NCBI GenBank assembly: GCA_905181875.1
Contig: CAJIZH010000003.1
Coordinates: forward strand, 310,001 to 374,000
From: Flavobacteriales bacterium UBA6770
Lineage (GTDB): Bacteria; Bacteroidota; Bacteroidia; Flavobacteriales_G; Salibacteraceae
DNA: 64,000 nucleotides
Reading direction: 5' to 3'
Shown here in pieces: positions 28,520-37,697 of this stretch (position 1 is the first letter of the stretch; every line of letters begins with the position of its first letter). A program made the position numbers and the translations under genes. The notes under the pieces are model-generated. The model was not told the DNA's origin. It did not search any database and worked only from the letters and a program-made list of their open reading frames with translations.

Positions 28520-29701
28520 ATTAATCAATAGACTATTCCCGTATTCATTAATCTTACCATTAACATCCGTAACCTGGGCAACCCAGTAAAATAAGTCTCC
28601 ATTGGAAACTTTCATGTTTTCAGCTGTTGATCCGTCCCACTCATTGTTTAAGTCAATAGAAGTAAATACCGTTTTACCTGCTTGATCAATAATTCTCAAT
28701 CTGAAACTAACCCCTTCTTTTTTAAGACCTAATGGAAGCCATTTACCAACTTCAGGATTATAGACAGTCGTCGCCATTAAATTATAAGCTCTTAATATTC
28801 TTACCGATTTCACTGAAGAGTCCTTGCAGCCAGCTGAAGATCTCACAACCATTTTAACGCTGTACATTCCTTTTGAAGCAAACGTGTATTCAAATTCGTC
28901 TGCGGAAGCAATTGATTCTCCATCAATATACCATTCATAATCAGCACTATTTAATGAATTCATTGCGCTAAATTGCACATATGGGTTATCAATATCATAG
29001 TTCTTTTTGTAGCCAATTCTCGCCATTGGGGCTTGACAAATAACGTTAACCTGTTGAATGATTTTACCATTTTCCAGTACCTCAAATGCTGTATTTCCAG
29101 CACTAGAAAGCCTAAACTGTTTAAATTCGTCAAGAGTCATTCTCTTATTATTCCAATTAAATGACAAGCTTTCTGTTGATTTAGAATCTGAAATAAACTC
29201 TAATTTCTCACCTAAACAATAAGTTGTTTTATGCATTGTGAATTTCGGTAATTGAGGATTTAACTTCTCATTTATCGGAATAAAGGCTTCCTCATTAAGA
29301 ACAATTAGCTCTTGTTTTTTTATATCCAGAGAATTACCTGTGTGCAAAACTGAATTAGTTGTTGATAACTCTTCTGTTTTACTCGGTTCCTCTGCAGCCA
29401 ATATATCACTAACACTAAAGATTTGAGTTTTACTTTCTTCCAACGGAGTGTTTAAAGCAACATTACTCTCTGTAACTTCAACTTGCTGTTTATCATTAAA
29501 AGTTGTTGTGCCAAAATGAACTAAGCCAAGAGCGATACAAGCCACCATACCAAAGGCTGCTCCAATCATAAACTTAGATTTACTAAGTAAATATCTTCTG
29601 TTATTGTCTAAAACCTTAGACTCAATTGCACTCCAATCTCCCTTTCGGAATTCGTTTTCGAACCCGTCAAATAGATTTTTTATGTTTTTATCAGCTTGCA
29701 T
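28505..29701 (-). CDS. Single-pass membrane protein with PKD and gliding-type C-terminal domain; probable anti-sigma factor
   Basis: A 398-residue protein encoded immediately after an ECF sigma factor, overlapping it by 11 bases. The cytoplasmic N terminus of about 43 residues (NLFDGFENEFRKGDWSAIESKV) is followed by one membrane helix at about 44-64, with positive charges before it, giving an N-in, C-out orientation. The periplasmic part has a low-complexity linker, a PKD-like domain (about 225-300: YEWYIDGESIASADEFEYTF, SKGMYSVKMVVRSSAGC) and a final block, FRLRIIDQAGKTVFTS, NNEWDGSTAENMKVSNGDLFYWV. That block closely resembles the gliding-motility-associated/type B T9SS C-terminal domain. 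Gene order suggests it holds the sigma factor until a signal arrives, but this is inferred. Confidence 0.8.
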   Translation of the reverse strand: MQADKNIKNLFDGFENEFRKGDWSAIESKVLDNNRRYLLSKSKFMIGAAFGMVACIALGLVHFGTTTFNDKQQVEVTESNVALNTPLEESKTQIFSVSDILAAEEPSKTEELSTTNSVLHTGNSLDIKKQELIVLNEEAFIPINEKLNPQLPKFTMHKTTYCLGEKLEFISDSKSTESLSFNWNNKRMTLDEFKQFRLSSAGNTAFEVLENGKIIQQVNVICQAPMARIGYKKNYDIDNPYVQFSAMNSLNSADYEWYIDGESIASADEFEYTFASKGMYSVKMVVRSSAGCKDSSVKSVRILRAYNLMATTVYNPEVGKWLPLGLKKEGVSFRLRIIDQAGKTVFTSIDLNNEWDGSTAENMKVSNGDLFYWVAQVTDVNGKINEYGNSLLINSELE

Positions 29702-30278
29702 ATTTTGCCTCCAATAACTTTTTGATGTCTTTTCTCAATTTCTTTTTTGCCTTAAATAAATTAGACTTCGATGTTCCCTCTGAAACTTCTAAAATTTCAG
29801 CAACCTCTGCATGAGTAAAACCTTCAATAACAAAAAGATTAAAAACTGCTCGATACATTGGAGTGAGGTTTTGAATGGCCTTAACTAGGTTTTCACGACC
29901 GATAGAAATTAGAAGCTCATTTTCTTCCATTTCCTCTTGTTCGGCACTTCTCATGAGATAGTCCTCATTATCACCTTCATTAATACTCAAAAACTGCATC
30001 TTCTGTTTCCGGATTTTATCTAAAGCCATGTTAACAAAAACCCGCTTTAGCCAACCTTCAAACGAACCATTACCATCGAAACTATCAATTTTATCAAAGA
30101 CCTTTATAAACCCATCTTGAACGATATCCTCGGCATCTTGTCTGCAACTACAATAACGATAGCAAATTGCCATCATTAATCCAAAAAACCGATTGTAAAG
30201 TTCTTTCTGACTCCTAGCGTCACGATCTTTACAGCCTTTAATGATTTCGGATATTTGCACATTAATAAATCGTTCCAT
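29691..30278 (-). CDS. ECF RNA polymerase sigma-70 factor
   Basis: A 195-residue alternative sigma factor. Region 2 (about 25-95) has YNRFFGLMMAICYRYCSCRQDAEDIVQDGFIKVFDKI and the -10-recognising FEGWLKRVFVNMALDKIRKQ. Region 4 (about 135-185) has LTPMYRAVFNLFVIEGFTHAEVAEIL and SEGTSKSNLFKAKKKLRKDIKK. It lacks regions 1 and 3, as ECF members do. Its stop lies inside the start of the PKD-domain membrane protein, implying coupled expression and a sigma/anti-sigma pair. A good TTG-N21-TAAATTTG promoter precedes it. Its regulon is unknown. Confidence 0.94.
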   Translation of the reverse strand: MERFINVQISEIIKGCKDRDARSQKELYNRFFGLMMAICYRYCSCRQDAEDIVQDGFIKVFDKIDSFDGNGSFEGWLKRVFVNMALDKIRKQKMQFLSINEGDNEDYLMRSAEQEEMEENELLISIGRENLVKAIQNLTPMYRAVFNLFVIEGFTHAEVAEILEVSEGTSKSNLFKAKKKLRKDIKKLLEAKYAS

Positions 30279-30329
30279 ATGGAATTCTATAATAAGACGT
30301 TACTTTAATAATATGGTTGCCTTTAGATT

Positions 30330-30361
30330 CAAATTTACCCAAATGAATTTGTTCGTTGCAA
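30330..30361 (-). promoter_or_regulatory. Promoter of the ECF sigma operon
   Basis: On the minus strand TTG (30361-30359), a 21-base spacer, then TAAATTTG (30337-30330) matches the Bacteroidota -33/-7 consensus. It lies about 52 bases before the sigma-factor ATG. Confidence 0.55.
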
Positions 30362-30411
30362 TATTTTAATATAATTCAATCTTCTAAATCAATAAAAGTG
30401 AAGAGATTATC

Positions 30412-30419
30412 TACTTTTG
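30412..30419 (+). promoter_or_regulatory. Putative mdh promoter -7 box
   Basis: TACTTTTG fits TAnnTTTG exactly and lies 27 bases before the ATG at 30447. It overlaps the TTG at 30417 that would be needed for a longer protein, so it also decides the start. Confidence 0.5.
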
Positions 30420-30446
30420 CAAGCCAAATTCAAATCACGAAATAAC

Positions 30447-31367
30447 ATGAAGGTAACATTAGTTGGAGCAGGTGCAGTAGGAGCAAGTTGCGCAGAATAT
30501 ATTGCAATTAAAAATTTTGCATCGGAAGTAGTGTTGATAGATATTAAAGAAGGATTTGCTGAAGGTAAAGCCATGGATTTAATGCAAACGGCTTCATTAA
30601 ACGGTTTTGATACTAAAATTACTGGAACTACAAATGATTACTCAAAGACTGCCAGTAGTGATGTAGCAGTTATAACTTCAGGTATTCCTAGAAAACCAGG
30701 AATGACTAGAGAAGAACTTATATCTACTAACGCTAGTATTGTAAAAGCTGTAGCTGAAAATTTAATTAAACATTCTCCAGAGGTTATCATAATTGTTGTT
30801 TCCAATCCAATGGATACAATGACATACTTAGCTCATCAAGCTATAGATATTCCAAAAAACAGAATTATAGGAATGGGTGGAGCACTAGATTCTGCACGAT
30901 TCAAGTATCGTCTTGCTGAAGCTTTGGGTTGCCCCGCTTCTGACGTTGACGGAATGGTAATCGGTGGACACAGTGATACCGGAATGATTCCGCTTACAAG
31001 ATTGGCGACAAGAAATAGTGTTCCTGTTTCTGATTTTTTGAGTGATGATCAAGTGTCTGATGTAAAAGAAGAAACTAAAGTTGGTGGTGCTACTTTAACA
31101 AAGCTTTTAGGGACATCTGCTTGGTATGCACCCGGTGCTGCTGTGTCAGCGATGGTTCAAGCAATTGGTTGTGATACTCAAAAAATGTTCCCTTGCTCTT
31201 GCCTTCTTGATGGCGAATATGGCCTTAGTGATATTTGTATCGGAGTACCTGCAATAATTGGTAAAAATGGTATTGAAAAAATTGTGGAAATTAATTTAGA
31301 TGCTGCCGAAAAAGCAAAACTTGAAGAATCTGCAGCTGCGGTTAGAAAAACAAATGGACTACTATAG
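30447..31367 (+). CDS. mdh: Malate dehydrogenase
   Basis: NAD-dependent oxidation of malate to oxaloacetate in the TCA cycle. The start at ATG 30447 gives MKVTLVGAGAVGASCAEYIA and 306 residues. The upstream TTG at 30417 lies in the promoter box. The Rossmann motif GAGAVG, NAD-selecting Asp in VVLIDIKEG, substrate arginines in RKPGMTREEL and DSARFKYRLA, and the catalytic His in GGHSDTGMIPL mark the LDH-like MDH branch used by Bacteroidota. It is monocistronic with a strong terminator. The nearby aconitase belongs to the same pathway, but the two genes are 10 kb apart. Confidence 0.95.
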   Translation: MKVTLVGAGAVGASCAEYIAIKNFASEVVLIDIKEGFAEGKAMDLMQTASLNGFDTKITGTTNDYSKTASSDVAVITSGIPRKPGMTREELISTNASIVKAVAENLIKHSPEVIIIVVSNPMDTMTYLAHQAIDIPKNRIIGMGGALDSARFKYRLAEALGCPASDVDGMVIGGHSDTGMIPLTRLATRNSVPVSDFLSDDQVSDVKEETKVGGATLTKLLGTSAWYAPGAAVSAMVQAIGCDTQKMFPCSCLLDGEYGLSDICIGVPAIIGKNGIEKIVEINLDAAEKAKLEESAAAVRKTNGLL

Positions 31368-31389
31368 TCTTTAAACTTAAAATAGAATT

Positions 31390-31427
31390 TAAAAGCCCCT
31401 TTTAACGAATTCAAAAGGGGCTTTTTT
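31390..31427 (+). terminator. Rho-independent terminator of mdh
   Basis: AAAAGCCCCTTTT and AAAAGGGGCTTTT form a long perfect stem around a 9-base loop, with the T-run after it. It starts 23 bases after the mdh stop. Confidence 0.88.
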
Positions 31428-31586
31428 CTGTCAAAATTTTACTCAACTTTAGAAGATAAATTCTCCCAATGTACCTAACAAGAATTCAAACAATGATTAT
31501 TAGTGGATTTTAATACAGGCAAACACTTTGTTTTTCAGTTACTTAATGCTCAGAAAAGTAGTATGTTATCATATAGACTGAAGTTC

Positions 31587-31594
31587 TATATTTG
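31587..31594 (+). promoter_or_regulatory. Putative secDF promoter -7 box
   Basis: TATATTTG, an exact TAnnTTTG, 33 bases before the secDF ATG. No convincing -33 element is visible. Confidence 0.45.
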
Positions 31595-31627
31595 CACGCT
31601 TTAATTTTAACTAAATAGCGGCAACAA

Positions 31628-34600
31628 ATGCAAAACAAAACGGCTATATGGCTCTTTACAATTTTACTGACAGCAGCCAGTATTTATCAGCTTTCGTTTA
31701 CTTGGATAACCAACAGCGTTGAGAATGATGCTGAGTCTTACGCCAGCGAAAAACTTGACTCTTTATTAGACGTCAAACCTGAAATGAGCAATTATGCTCA
31801 AGATTCAGCTTTTACGACAATCGAAAGCAACTACTTGCTTGGTGTTGGTCCAAAAGAAGCTTATCCTCTGCTAGGTTATACTTACCGTGAATGCAAACTT
31901 CGAGAATTAAACAAAGGTCTTGACCTGCAAGGTGGCATGAACGTTACACTTGAAGTTTCTGTTGTTGAGCTTGTTAAAGTAATGGCAGCAGAAAGTAAAG
32001 ATGAAACCTTTCTCAAGTCTATTAACGATGCTGTTGAATTGCAAAAAAATAGTCAAGAAGATTTCACTTCTCTATTTGGACAAGCAGTAGAAGCTAATGA
32101 TCCTGAATTCAAGTTAAGCTCAATATTTCACAATAGAGAAAATAAAGATCTTTTTCCTCGTGAAGCTACAAACGATGAAGTTCTTAATATAATTAAGAGC
32201 GAAGCTGAAGATGCTGTAAAAAGAACAGAACAAGTTCTAAGAAAACGGATTGATGGTTTAGGAGTTGTTCAACCAAAAATTCAAAGACTTGCTACCTCAG
32301 ACAGAATTATTGTTGAATTACCCGGCGTTAGTGATAAAAAAAGGGTTCGTAAAATCCTCCAAGGAACAGCCAAGTTAGAATTCTGGGAAACATATGACAA
32401 TCGTGAAGTTTTTCAAGGTTTTGAAAAAGCGAACGAATACATGCGCGAACTTAACAAAGCAGTTAGCTCAAGCCAAGACTCTTCAGTTACAGAGGATAGT
32501 GTAAAAGAAAGCTTAAGCGAATTAGAACTTGGAGATGCTGCAAGAGACTCTACTATAATTGATTCAACCACATCAACAGATACCGAAGATTTACTTTCAT
32601 CATTAGAAGGAGAAAGTAATGACACTTCAGCTGCTGCAAGAGATCAATCATTTAATGAATTTGCAGCTGAAAACCCTCTTTACAGTATTGTTCAAATGAA
32701 TGTATACCAGGGTACGGAATCAGAAGGATTAACAGTTGGTGAGGGCCCAGTAGTAGGATATGTTAGTCTGAAAAATAAAGCAGAAGTAAATGCTCTTCTA
32801 GCTGACAGGAACATTCTTAAAAATTTCCCATCTGATATTAAGTTCATGTGGAGTGCTAAACCAATCTTAGGTGATGATAGAAAACCTACTGATGTATACG
32901 CACTGCATGCAATTAAAGTCCTTAGACGAGATGGAAAAGCAAGATTAGAAGGTGATGCAATATCTAACGCTACCGTAACAGCTGACCCGCTTGGGCAACC
33001 TGAAATCTCAATGTCAATGAATGCTACAGGTGCTAAAATGTGGAAGCAGATGACACGTGAAGCTTCACAAGGAAACGTAAATGGTACTCCTGCGAATAAA
33101 AGTATTGCTGTCGTATTGGATAACCTAGTGTATTCAGCGCCTGTTGTTAATGGTGAAATTCCAGGTGGTCAATCAAGTATTTCGGGACAATTTAGTCCAG
33201 AAGAAGCTCAGGATTTAGCTAACGTACTTAAAGCTGGTAAACTTCCAGTGCCGGCTCAAATTATTGAAGAAGCTATTGTTGGACCTTCATTGGGTCAAGA
33301 GGCTATTCAGTCTGGAATGTTATCATTCTTAGTTGCTTTTATATTAGTTCTGCTTTACATGGCATTCTTTTACTCAAGCGCTGGTCTAATAGCAGATATT
33401 GCATTGATAGCAAACGTGTTTTTTGTATTTGGAGTGCTTACCAGTATTGGAGCAACATTAACGCTTCCTGGAATAGCAGGTATCGTTCTTACAATTGGTA
33501 TGTCGGTGGATGCCAACGTATTACTTTATGAAAGAATAAGAGAAGAACTTCGATCTGGAAAAGGTTTAAAGTTAGCAATTAGCGAGGCATTTAGTATTCG
33601 AGGTGCTATACCTTCAATTATGGATGCTAACATTACTACGGGATTAACAGGTCTTATTCTATTGGTATTTGGAACTGGTCCAATTAAAGGATTCGCGACT
33701 ACTTTAATTATTGGTATTGCTACTTCATTGTTTTGTGCAATTTTCATCACTCGATTAATCTTTGAATGGCAATTGAGAAGGAAAGAAACTTTATCATTCT
33801 CTACTCGATGGACTGAAAATGCTTTTAGAAATATGAACGTCAAGTTCATTATGAGAAGAAAATCATACTATGTACTTTCTTCTATTGTTGTGCTTGCAGG
33901 TATCGCTTCTCTAGCGATTCGAGGGTTAGACTCTGGGGTTGATTTTACAGGAGGTAGAAGTTACTTAGTTCGTTTTGTTAATCCAGTTGAAGTTGAGAAT
34001 GTAGGAAGTACTTTAGAAACAGTCTTTGTTTCTAAAGACGGAATTAAACAACGTCCAGAAGTAAAAACTTATGGAACTTCAAATCAAGTAAAGATCACTA
34101 CTAAATACTTAATAGAAGAAAAAGGTAGTGAAATAGAAGATCTAGTTGAAGCAAAACTTAAAACCGGCTTAAACACTATTGGAGATGATTTTGAAATAAT
34201 GAGTTCGCAATTGGTTGAACCTACCATTGCAGATGATATTAAGCAATCGGCCATCTGGTCTGTTCTATTTTCACTTGTAGTAATCTTTTTGTATATCCTA
34301 TTTAGATTTAGAAGGTGGCAGTATGGCTTAGGAGCCTTGGCAGCTATGTTCCATGATGTATTAGTGGTGTTAGGTGTTTTCTCCTTATTCTATGGTATTG
34401 CTCCTTGGTCAATGGAAATTGATCAGGCATTTATTGCCGCAATTCTTACGGTAGTAGGTTATTCTATTAACGATACAGTTGTTGTATTTGATAGGATTAG
34501 AGAATTCCTTGGTTTACATAAGAAAATGCCATACAAAACTGTTGTGAATAATGCGTTGAATAGCACATTGAGTCGAACAATTAATACTTCAATGAGTACA

Positions 34601-34762
34601 ATTTTAGTATTGCTCATGATCTTTATTTTTGGAGGCGAAGTTATTAGAGGATTCGTTTTCGCTCTTATGGTTGGTGTTATCGTAGGAACATACAGTTCCC
34701 TATGTATAGCTTCTCCAATTGTTGTTGATCTGGCTAACAAAGACGATAGAGACAAAACATAA
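31628..34762 (+). CDS. secDF: Protein translocase subunit SecDF (SecD-SecF fusion)
   Basis: Uses proton motive force to help pull proteins through SecYEG, in the inner membrane. The 1044-residue chain fuses SecD and SecF, as usual in Bacteroidota. An N-terminal helix leads into the P1 domain (LNKGLDLQGGMNVTLEV, VLRKRIDGLGVVQPKIQR), then the six-helix SecD membrane block (VGPSLGQEAIQSG, TIGMSVDANVLLYERIREEL). SecF follows (GLDSGVDFTGGRSYLVRF, VVGYSINDTVVVFDRIRE). Residues about 276-340, within the SecD periplasmic region, form a Ser/Asp/Glu-rich low-complexity insertion. The gene has its own promoter and terminator. SecDF would supply substrates for the type IX exported proteins in this window. 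Confidence 0.96.
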   Translation: MQNKTAIWLFTILLTAASIYQLSFTWITNSVENDAESYASEKLDSLLDVKPEMSNYAQDSAFTTIESNYLLGVGPKEAYPLLGYTYRECKLRELNKGLDLQGGMNVTLEVSVVELVKVMAAESKDETFLKSINDAVELQKNSQEDFTSLFGQAVEANDPEFKLSSIFHNRENKDLFPREATNDEVLNIIKSEAEDAVKRTEQVLRKRIDGLGVVQPKIQRLATSDRIIVELPGVSDKKRVRKILQGTAKLEFWETYDNREVFQGFEKANEYMRELNKAVSSSQDSSVTEDSVKESLSELELGDAARDSTIIDSTTSTDTEDLLSSLEGESNDTSAAARDQSFNEFAAENPLYSIVQMNVYQGTESEGLTVGEGPVVGYVSLKNKAEVNALLADRNILKNFPSDIKFMWSAKPILGDDRKPTDVYALHAIKVLRRDGKARLEGDAISNATVTADPLGQPEISMSMNATGAKMWKQMTREASQGNVNGTPANKSIAVVLDNLVYSAPVVNGEIPGGQSSISGQFSPEEAQDLANVLKAGKLPVPAQIIEEAIVGPSLGQEAIQSGMLSFLVAFILVLLYMAFFYSSAGLIADIALIANVFFVFGVLTSIGATLTLPGIAGIVLTIGMSVDANVLLYERIREELRSGKGLKLAISEAFSIRGAIPSIMDANITTGLTGLILLVFGTGPIKGFATTLIIGIATSLFCAIFITRLIFEWQLRRKETLSFSTRWTENAFRNMNVKFIMRRKSYYVLSSIVVLAGIASLAIRGLDSGVDFTGGRSYLVRFVNPVEVENVGSTLETVFVSKDGIKQRPEVKTYGTSNQVKITTKYLIEEKGSEIEDLVEAKLKTGLNTIGDDFEIMSSQLVEPTIADDIKQSAIWSVLFSLVVIFLYILFRFRRWQYGLGALAAMFHDVLVVLGVFSLFYGIAPWSMEIDQAFIAAILTVVGYSINDTVVVFDRIREFLGLHKKMPYKTVVNNALNSTLSRTINTSMSTILVLLMIFIFGGEVIRGFVFALMVGVIVGTYSSLCIASPIVVDLANKDDRDKT

Positions 34763-34783
34763 TTTAAAATATGAATGAATTAA

Positions 34784-34809
34784 AAAGGGGCTTTTCGCCC
34801 CTTTTTTGA
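34784..34809 (+). terminator. Rho-independent terminator of secDF
   Basis: AAAAAGGGGC and GCCCCTTTTT form a perfect 10-bp stem with a 5-base loop and trailing T-run. It lies 21 bases after secDF and 14 bases before tatA. Confidence 0.88.
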
Positions 34810-34822
34810 TGATATTAGCTGT

Positions 34823-35047
34823 ATGGTTTTACTCTTTTTTAGTTTGGGCGGTGGAGAAATATTCATAATCTTATTAGTGATTCTTCTGTTATTTGGTTCG
34901 AAAAGAATTCCTGAAATTGCACGTGGTATGGGAAAAGGTATTCGTCAGTTTAAAGACGCTACTAATGATATTCAGAGCGACCTTACGGATAGTATTAAAG
35001 ATGTTAAAAAAGAAATTGACCAGACTAAAAAGGGCCTAGACAAATAA
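34823..35047 (+). CDS. tatA: Twin-arginine translocase subunit TatA/E
   Basis: A 74-residue protein with the TatA layout: a short N-terminal membrane helix (GGGEIFIILLVILLLFG, about 9-25), the hinge FGSKRIPEIARG, an amphipathic helix (MGKGIRQFKDATND) and a charged C-terminal tail rich in Lys and Asp. It forms the pore-like component that exports folded proteins carrying RR signals. TatC is not in the window. It sits just after the secDF terminator and 24 bases ahead of the porin gene, so it may be transcribed with that gene. Confidence 0.9.
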   Translation: MVLLFFSLGGGEIFIILLVILLLFGSKRIPEIARGMGKGIRQFKDATNDIQSDLTDSIKDVKKEIDQTKKGLDK

Positions 35048-35071
35048 TTTCTTTGAAAAGATAAAATCCGC

Positions 35072-37066
35072 GTGAATATTTCCAAGACAGAAAACATTCG
35101 CTTTGCTTTGTTAGGAAACTTAAGGTTGATTCTTGCTTTTATGCTAGCAATTTCATCATTTGAATTATCGGCGCAAACTATAATCGCACAAAAAGATTCG
35201 AATAATAGTGAGGATAAGGTTCCAAAATCCTTTATTTTTAAACAGTTTTCTGTCAACCAAATACATCCAGATACGTTTGTCATGGAAGCAATGGATAGCA
35301 CCTTTACTTCTTTTTTCAACTACGACAATCATCTTTCTAACTTTAATATTAATCTTGGAAATCATGGCTCCGCAACCAAAAGTTTGTTGGTTAATGATTC
35401 AATTCTAACAGGACTTAATTATTCGTTCGATAATCTTGACGCATTTAGATGGGGAAAAAATAATCTAAGGTTCAAGGAACTATCACAGCCTTATGCCAGT
35501 GTAATGTACTTCAACGGCGCTCAAAGCGAGGAAGGAGTTGAGTTGCATTTATCCCAAAATGTAAGAGAAAATTGGAATATTGGAGTTGGATATAGAAAAA
35601 TAAGTAGCGTAGGATTTTACATTAGTCAGCGCACTGCAATTAACAATTTCTACATCAACCAGCATCTAAAATCAAAAAATCACCGTTATCAGCTTATTTT
35701 TTATGGAATATATAATGAATCTTATAATGAAGAAAATGGGGGTATTCAAAACGATACTTTATTTACAGACTCACCTGAAAAAATCTCACGTAAAGGTCTC
35801 CCCGTCAATTTTACTGAAGCTATTAACAGAAGCCGCCAACAAGAGTATTTACTAAAGCAACGTTTCAATTTCGGCCCCTCTAGAAGGTTCTATTATCGGG
35901 ATGCAAAAGATTCCCTTTATCCAGATTCAATAATTAAAACTCAGATTATCCCAAGAATCACCATTGAGCATACCTTGCAGTATCAGCATCAAGAGTTTGT
36001 TTTTGAGGATAAAAATGTAGACTCAACTAACTATTTTTTTAAGCCCATCCCGAGTGGCACCGCAATCTTTGATAAAACACTGTTCAATAAATTTGATAAT
36101 GAAATAGGCATAATATTACGTCCATGGATAAAAACAGACTCCACTTTCTTAAGTAGTTTAAGGTTTCGTGGTGCAACAGGTTTTGAGTATGGAACCTACG
36201 ATCAGAATAGTTTTGGTGTCAACCAAACCGATCTTTTTCAGAACAATGTTTATGTTAGCTCATCCTTATATAATCTTCCATTTATGAAAAATCATCTGGT
36301 ATTAAACGGAAAACTTGTTCTCGCCGGTTATAACGAAGCCGACTTCATGATTACTGGCAAGTACTCGACTGCTGTGTCTAAGAAAATACGCTTAAGTCTT
36401 AAAACAGCCTTTGGTTCTCAAAAACCTGCTTTATTGTATGATCGATATTCGGTTTCTGGCTGGAATTGGAATTCAATCCTTAATAAAATGTCTATTTCTA
36501 AGGCAGATTTAAACATGAAAATTGATAGCAACTTTTTCACAGTTGGTATTGCTGGACAATCAATAACCAATTACACCTACTTCGGGTGGGATGGTTTACC
36601 TCGTCAATATTCTGGCGTCATCAATACTTTCCGCCCTTATATCGAGAAACTTTTTAATCTCGGAAGTTTTCATTTGAAATTGAAGGGTGGGTATCAATTT
36701 ACAGATCAAGCTGGAATCATGAACCTACCTGAAATATACACGCACAGCTCATTATATTTCGAGACAAAATTATTTCAATCGGAAATGTTGATTCGTTTAG
36801 GTTCTGACGTTTTCTATGTCTCAGCTTATAGTGCCGATAGATATAATCCTTCTACAAGACAATTTTATATTCAGAACGAGCAGATGGTCGGAGGATATCC
36901 ATGGCTTGAGCCATATCTAATGGTTAATGTAGAGCGGTTTTTCTTTTTTGCCAGAATGACAAATGTAGGTGAAGGCATTCCTAGTTATAATTACCTAGCC
37001 CGACCGGGGTATCCATTGCAAGATAGAGCATTTAAATTTGCTATTAAATGGACGTTTATTAATTAA
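35072..37066 (+). CDS. Putative porin (Porin_10-like outer-membrane protein)
   Basis: A 664-residue predicted outer-membrane barrel. The GTG start gives a signal peptide ending near LAISSFELSAQ. The body resembles the putative porin family of Bacteroidota (Porin_10). It has FMNY-like SFFNYDNHLSNFNINLGNHG, YASVMYFNGAQSEEGVELHLSQNV, NWNIGVGYRKISSVGFYI and long tracts of alternating strand-like sequence. It ends DRAFKFAIKWTFIN. Such proteins are thought to let small solutes across the outer membrane, but substrate is unknown. Its last 8 bases overlap the convergent thiamine-phosphate-synthase-like gene. Confidence 0.82.
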   Translation: MNISKTENIRFALLGNLRLILAFMLAISSFELSAQTIIAQKDSNNSEDKVPKSFIFKQFSVNQIHPDTFVMEAMDSTFTSFFNYDNHLSNFNINLGNHGSATKSLLVNDSILTGLNYSFDNLDAFRWGKNNLRFKELSQPYASVMYFNGAQSEEGVELHLSQNVRENWNIGVGYRKISSVGFYISQRTAINNFYINQHLKSKNHRYQLIFYGIYNESYNEENGGIQNDTLFTDSPEKISRKGLPVNFTEAINRSRQQEYLLKQRFNFGPSRRFYYRDAKDSLYPDSIIKTQIIPRITIEHTLQYQHQEFVFEDKNVDSTNYFFKPIPSGTAIFDKTLFNKFDNEIGIILRPWIKTDSTFLSSLRFRGATGFEYGTYDQNSFGVNQTDLFQNNVYVSSSLYNLPFMKNHLVLNGKLVLAGYNEADFMITGKYSTAVSKKIRLSLKTAFGSQKPALLYDRYSVSGWNWNSILNKMSISKADLNMKIDSNFFTVGIAGQSITNYTYFGWDGLPRQYSGVINTFRPYIEKLFNLGSFHLKLKGGYQFTDQAGIMNLPEIYTHSSLYFETKLFQSEMLIRLGSDVFYVSAYSADRYNPSTRQFYIQNEQMVGGYPWLEPYLMVNVERFFFFARMTNVGEGIPSYNYLARPGYPLQDRAFKFAIKWTFIN

Positions 37067-37695
37067 CCTGTTCTTCTACCCTTTTGGTTTCTTTATAAAT
37101 TTCTTCAAACATTGCGGACCTATCATGCTTCTCTTTCCAAATAGCGCTGTGTATTGCAACTCCCTCAAAACCAGTTCTTTTTGCCAACTCTATTCTTGAA
37201 TAAATTACACCACCTAAAGCGATTACTTGATGTCTACTTTTATACAATACCGATCGCAACTGCTTCTCTGAATACGCAGCACTAAACTCTTGCATTTCAT
37301 GTCTATCAAAAACTGGGCTTAAAAAGACATAATCGTATTGTTTTTTATCATTCACTAAACTTTGAATAGAGTGAAACGATTTTGTCAATTTTAAATTTCG
37401 TTTGAAATATCTGGCAATCCCAAATATAATATCTCCCCAAAACGAAGTATGCTTTTTATGAGAAGATATGTGTATCCCTCTTAAATTAAATCGAGTTGCC
37501 AAAGAATAGTGAGAGTGCAATACAACTCTGCTCCTAAATTCCTCAGGTATCATAGAGAGGTAATCAACCATTTGTCTTCTTGTGAATTTTTTCTTCTTCA
37601 CATGAAATACATCAATTCCGATTTTCATAAAATCGATTAAATAAGCCAATTTCTGATTTCGATTTATTAGGACTAGAAACAACAATTAACTTCAT
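37059..37695 (-). CDS. Thiamine-phosphate-synthase-like (ThiE/TenI) protein, frameshifted
   Basis: The open frame 37059-37685 begins without a proper start (TTG, LFLVLINRNQ). In the adjacent frame an ATG at 37695-37693, two bases after the upstream gene's stop, encodes MKLIVVSSPNKSKSEI. Removing one base from the CC pair at 37647-37648 joins this to AYLIDFMKIGIDVFHVKKK, as in homologues. The body keeps ThiE/TenI features: a GIHIS segment, YVFLSPVFD, ALGGV and GFEGVAIHSAIW. ThiE couples the pyrimidine and thiazole moieties of thiamine. In Bacteroidota a homologue often sits beside GGGP synthase, as here. Substrate-loop residues are atypical, so the exact reaction is uncertain. Confidence 0.75.
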
Positions 37696-37697
37696 GC

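Noticed and set aside
30417-30446. TTG-started longer malate dehydrogenase
   Set aside because: The TTG lies in the TACTTTTG promoter element, and the family starts at the internal MKVTLVGAG.
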